From NCBI GenBank assembly GCA_021772595.1, contig JAJFLS010000394.1, positions 1 through 6,577 of the forward strand: a stretch of DNA of 6,577 bases, written 5' to 3'. Positions 6,459 to 6,577 of the stretch are shown here, piece by piece (position 1 is the first letter of the stretch; every line of letters starts with the position of its first letter). Both the position numbers and the translations under genes were made by a program. The notes beneath the pieces were generated by a model that saw only the letters and a list, made by a program, of their open reading frames with translations, made no database searches and was not told where the DNA came from. This stretch comes from Opitutales bacterium (GTDB lineage: Bacteria > Verrucomicrobiota > Verrucomicrobiia > Opitutales > Opitutaceae).

Positions 6459-6475
6459 CTTAGGTTGACGCCTAT
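6459..6475 (-). repeat. Right terminal inverted repeat of the IS
   Basis: CTTAGGTTGACGCCTAT pairs perfectly with 5073-5089. It includes TTGACG (6465-6470), a near-consensus -35 hexamer pointing out of the element. Confidence 0.92.
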
Positions 6476-6494
6476 GGGCCTAGCCCGCGATAAT
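6465..6494 (+). promoter_or_regulatory. Candidate hybrid outward promoter at the right IS end
   Basis: TTGACG at 6465-6470 (5 of 6 to the -35 consensus) lies in the IS terminus. GATAAT at 6489-6494 (5 of 6 to the -10 consensus) lies in the flanking REP remnant. The spacer is 18 bp. Transcription would run rightward through the REP pair at 6504-6577 towards whatever gene lies outside. Outward hybrid promoters formed at insertion are well known for IS elements; activity here is inferred from sequence only. Confidence 0.5.
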
Positions 6495-6500
6495 TCCCAT
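6476..6500 (+). repeat. Right half of an interrupted REP-like palindrome
   Basis: GGGCCTAGCCCGCGATAATT starts directly at the IS end. GGGC-CTA-GCCC is a palindrome core followed by a CGAT tail, as in the REP unit at 1123-1147 (tail CGAT at 1143-1146). The GTAGGAGC head is missing; the matching head is at 5054-5061 across the IS. Confidence 0.6.
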
Positions 6501-6503
6501 CTC

Positions 6504-6577
6504 GTAGGGGCTTCGCTTGCGAAGACCGCGTAGTAAGAGTTCTAGCTGCTTCTGCGGTCTTCGCAAGCGAAGCCCCT
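6504..6577. repeat. Second inverted REP pair, cut by the window edge
   Basis: Arms 6506-6529 and 6554-6577 are perfect 24-bp reverse complements with a 24-bp spacer. Each contains the hairpin CTTCGC-TT-GCGAAG or its complement (6511-6524 and 6559-6572), next to a GTAGGGGC head at 6504-6511. The right unit reaches the last base, so its outer end probably continues outside. The architecture is that of the pair at 1123-1195 with different stem bases. Confidence 0.78.

Larger units (their letters stand above)
5073..6475 (-). mobile_element. Complete IS4-family insertion sequence, about 1.4 kb
   Basis: A single transposase gene is bounded by perfect 17-bp terminal inverted repeats, ATAGGCGTCAACCTAAG at 5073-5089 and its reverse complement at 6459-6475. 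The identity extends to 20 bp (5070-5089 / 6459-6478) if the CCC/GGG beside them is counted, but those three bases are also explained by the REP target, so the outer boundary is uncertain by 3 bp on each side. The transposase frame is uninterrupted, so the element may be active. Imperfect 11-bp direct repeats flank it (5062-5072 and 6476-6486, 8 of 11 identical), a length in keeping with IS4-type target duplications. I cannot name the IS. Confidence 0.93.

Overview
The window looks like a GC-moderate bacterial chromosome, most plausibly Verrucomicrobiota (Opitutae-like). That placement is an inference. It rests on the FabD variant with a GLSLGE nucleophile elbow, the style of the NtrC-type regulator and M50-CBS protease, and intergenic GTAGGAGC-type palindromic repeats. 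No rRNA or tRNA gene is present to confirm it.

Layout, left to right. A minus-strand fabD (malonyl-CoA:ACP transacylase) fills 50-970. A 268-bp intergenic gap follows, holding an inverted pair of REP-like repeats (1123-1195) and a short sequence resembling the terminus of the insertion sequence found further right. A minus-strand sigma54-dependent response regulator (REC-AAA+-Fis HTH) covers 1239-2819. A 193-bp divergent intergenic region contains a perfect 44-bp palindrome and an 11-bp direct repeat. Two plus-strand genes then overlap by ATGA: a polytopic M50 (site-2-protease family) metalloprotease with a degenerate CBS-like tail (3013-4149) and an exported predicted beta-propeller protein (4146-4994). 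The right third is a complete IS4-family insertion sequence (about 1.4 kb, transposase on minus) with perfect terminal inverted repeats. It sits inside a REP-like palindrome. A second inverted REP pair runs to the window edge.

How the parts relate. The protease and propeller genes are probably co-transcribed and translationally coupled, so they may act together at the cell envelope. The regulator, divergent from them, has no sensor kinase in the window, and no sigma54 promoter could be recognised between them. fabD stands alone here. Any other fatty-acid genes would lie beyond the left edge.

No convincingly new protein system is visible. The most interesting signals are non-coding: (1) the insertion sequence split a GTAGGAGC-headed repeat and is flanked by imperfect 11-bp direct repeats that look like the centres of two different REP variants; (2) its right end appears to create a hybrid outward promoter, with the -35 in the IS terminus and the -10 in the REP tail; (3) the 44-bp loopless palindrome in the divergent promoter region has a PurR/LacI-like core; (4) the REP units share a constant head but have different, compensated hairpin stems.
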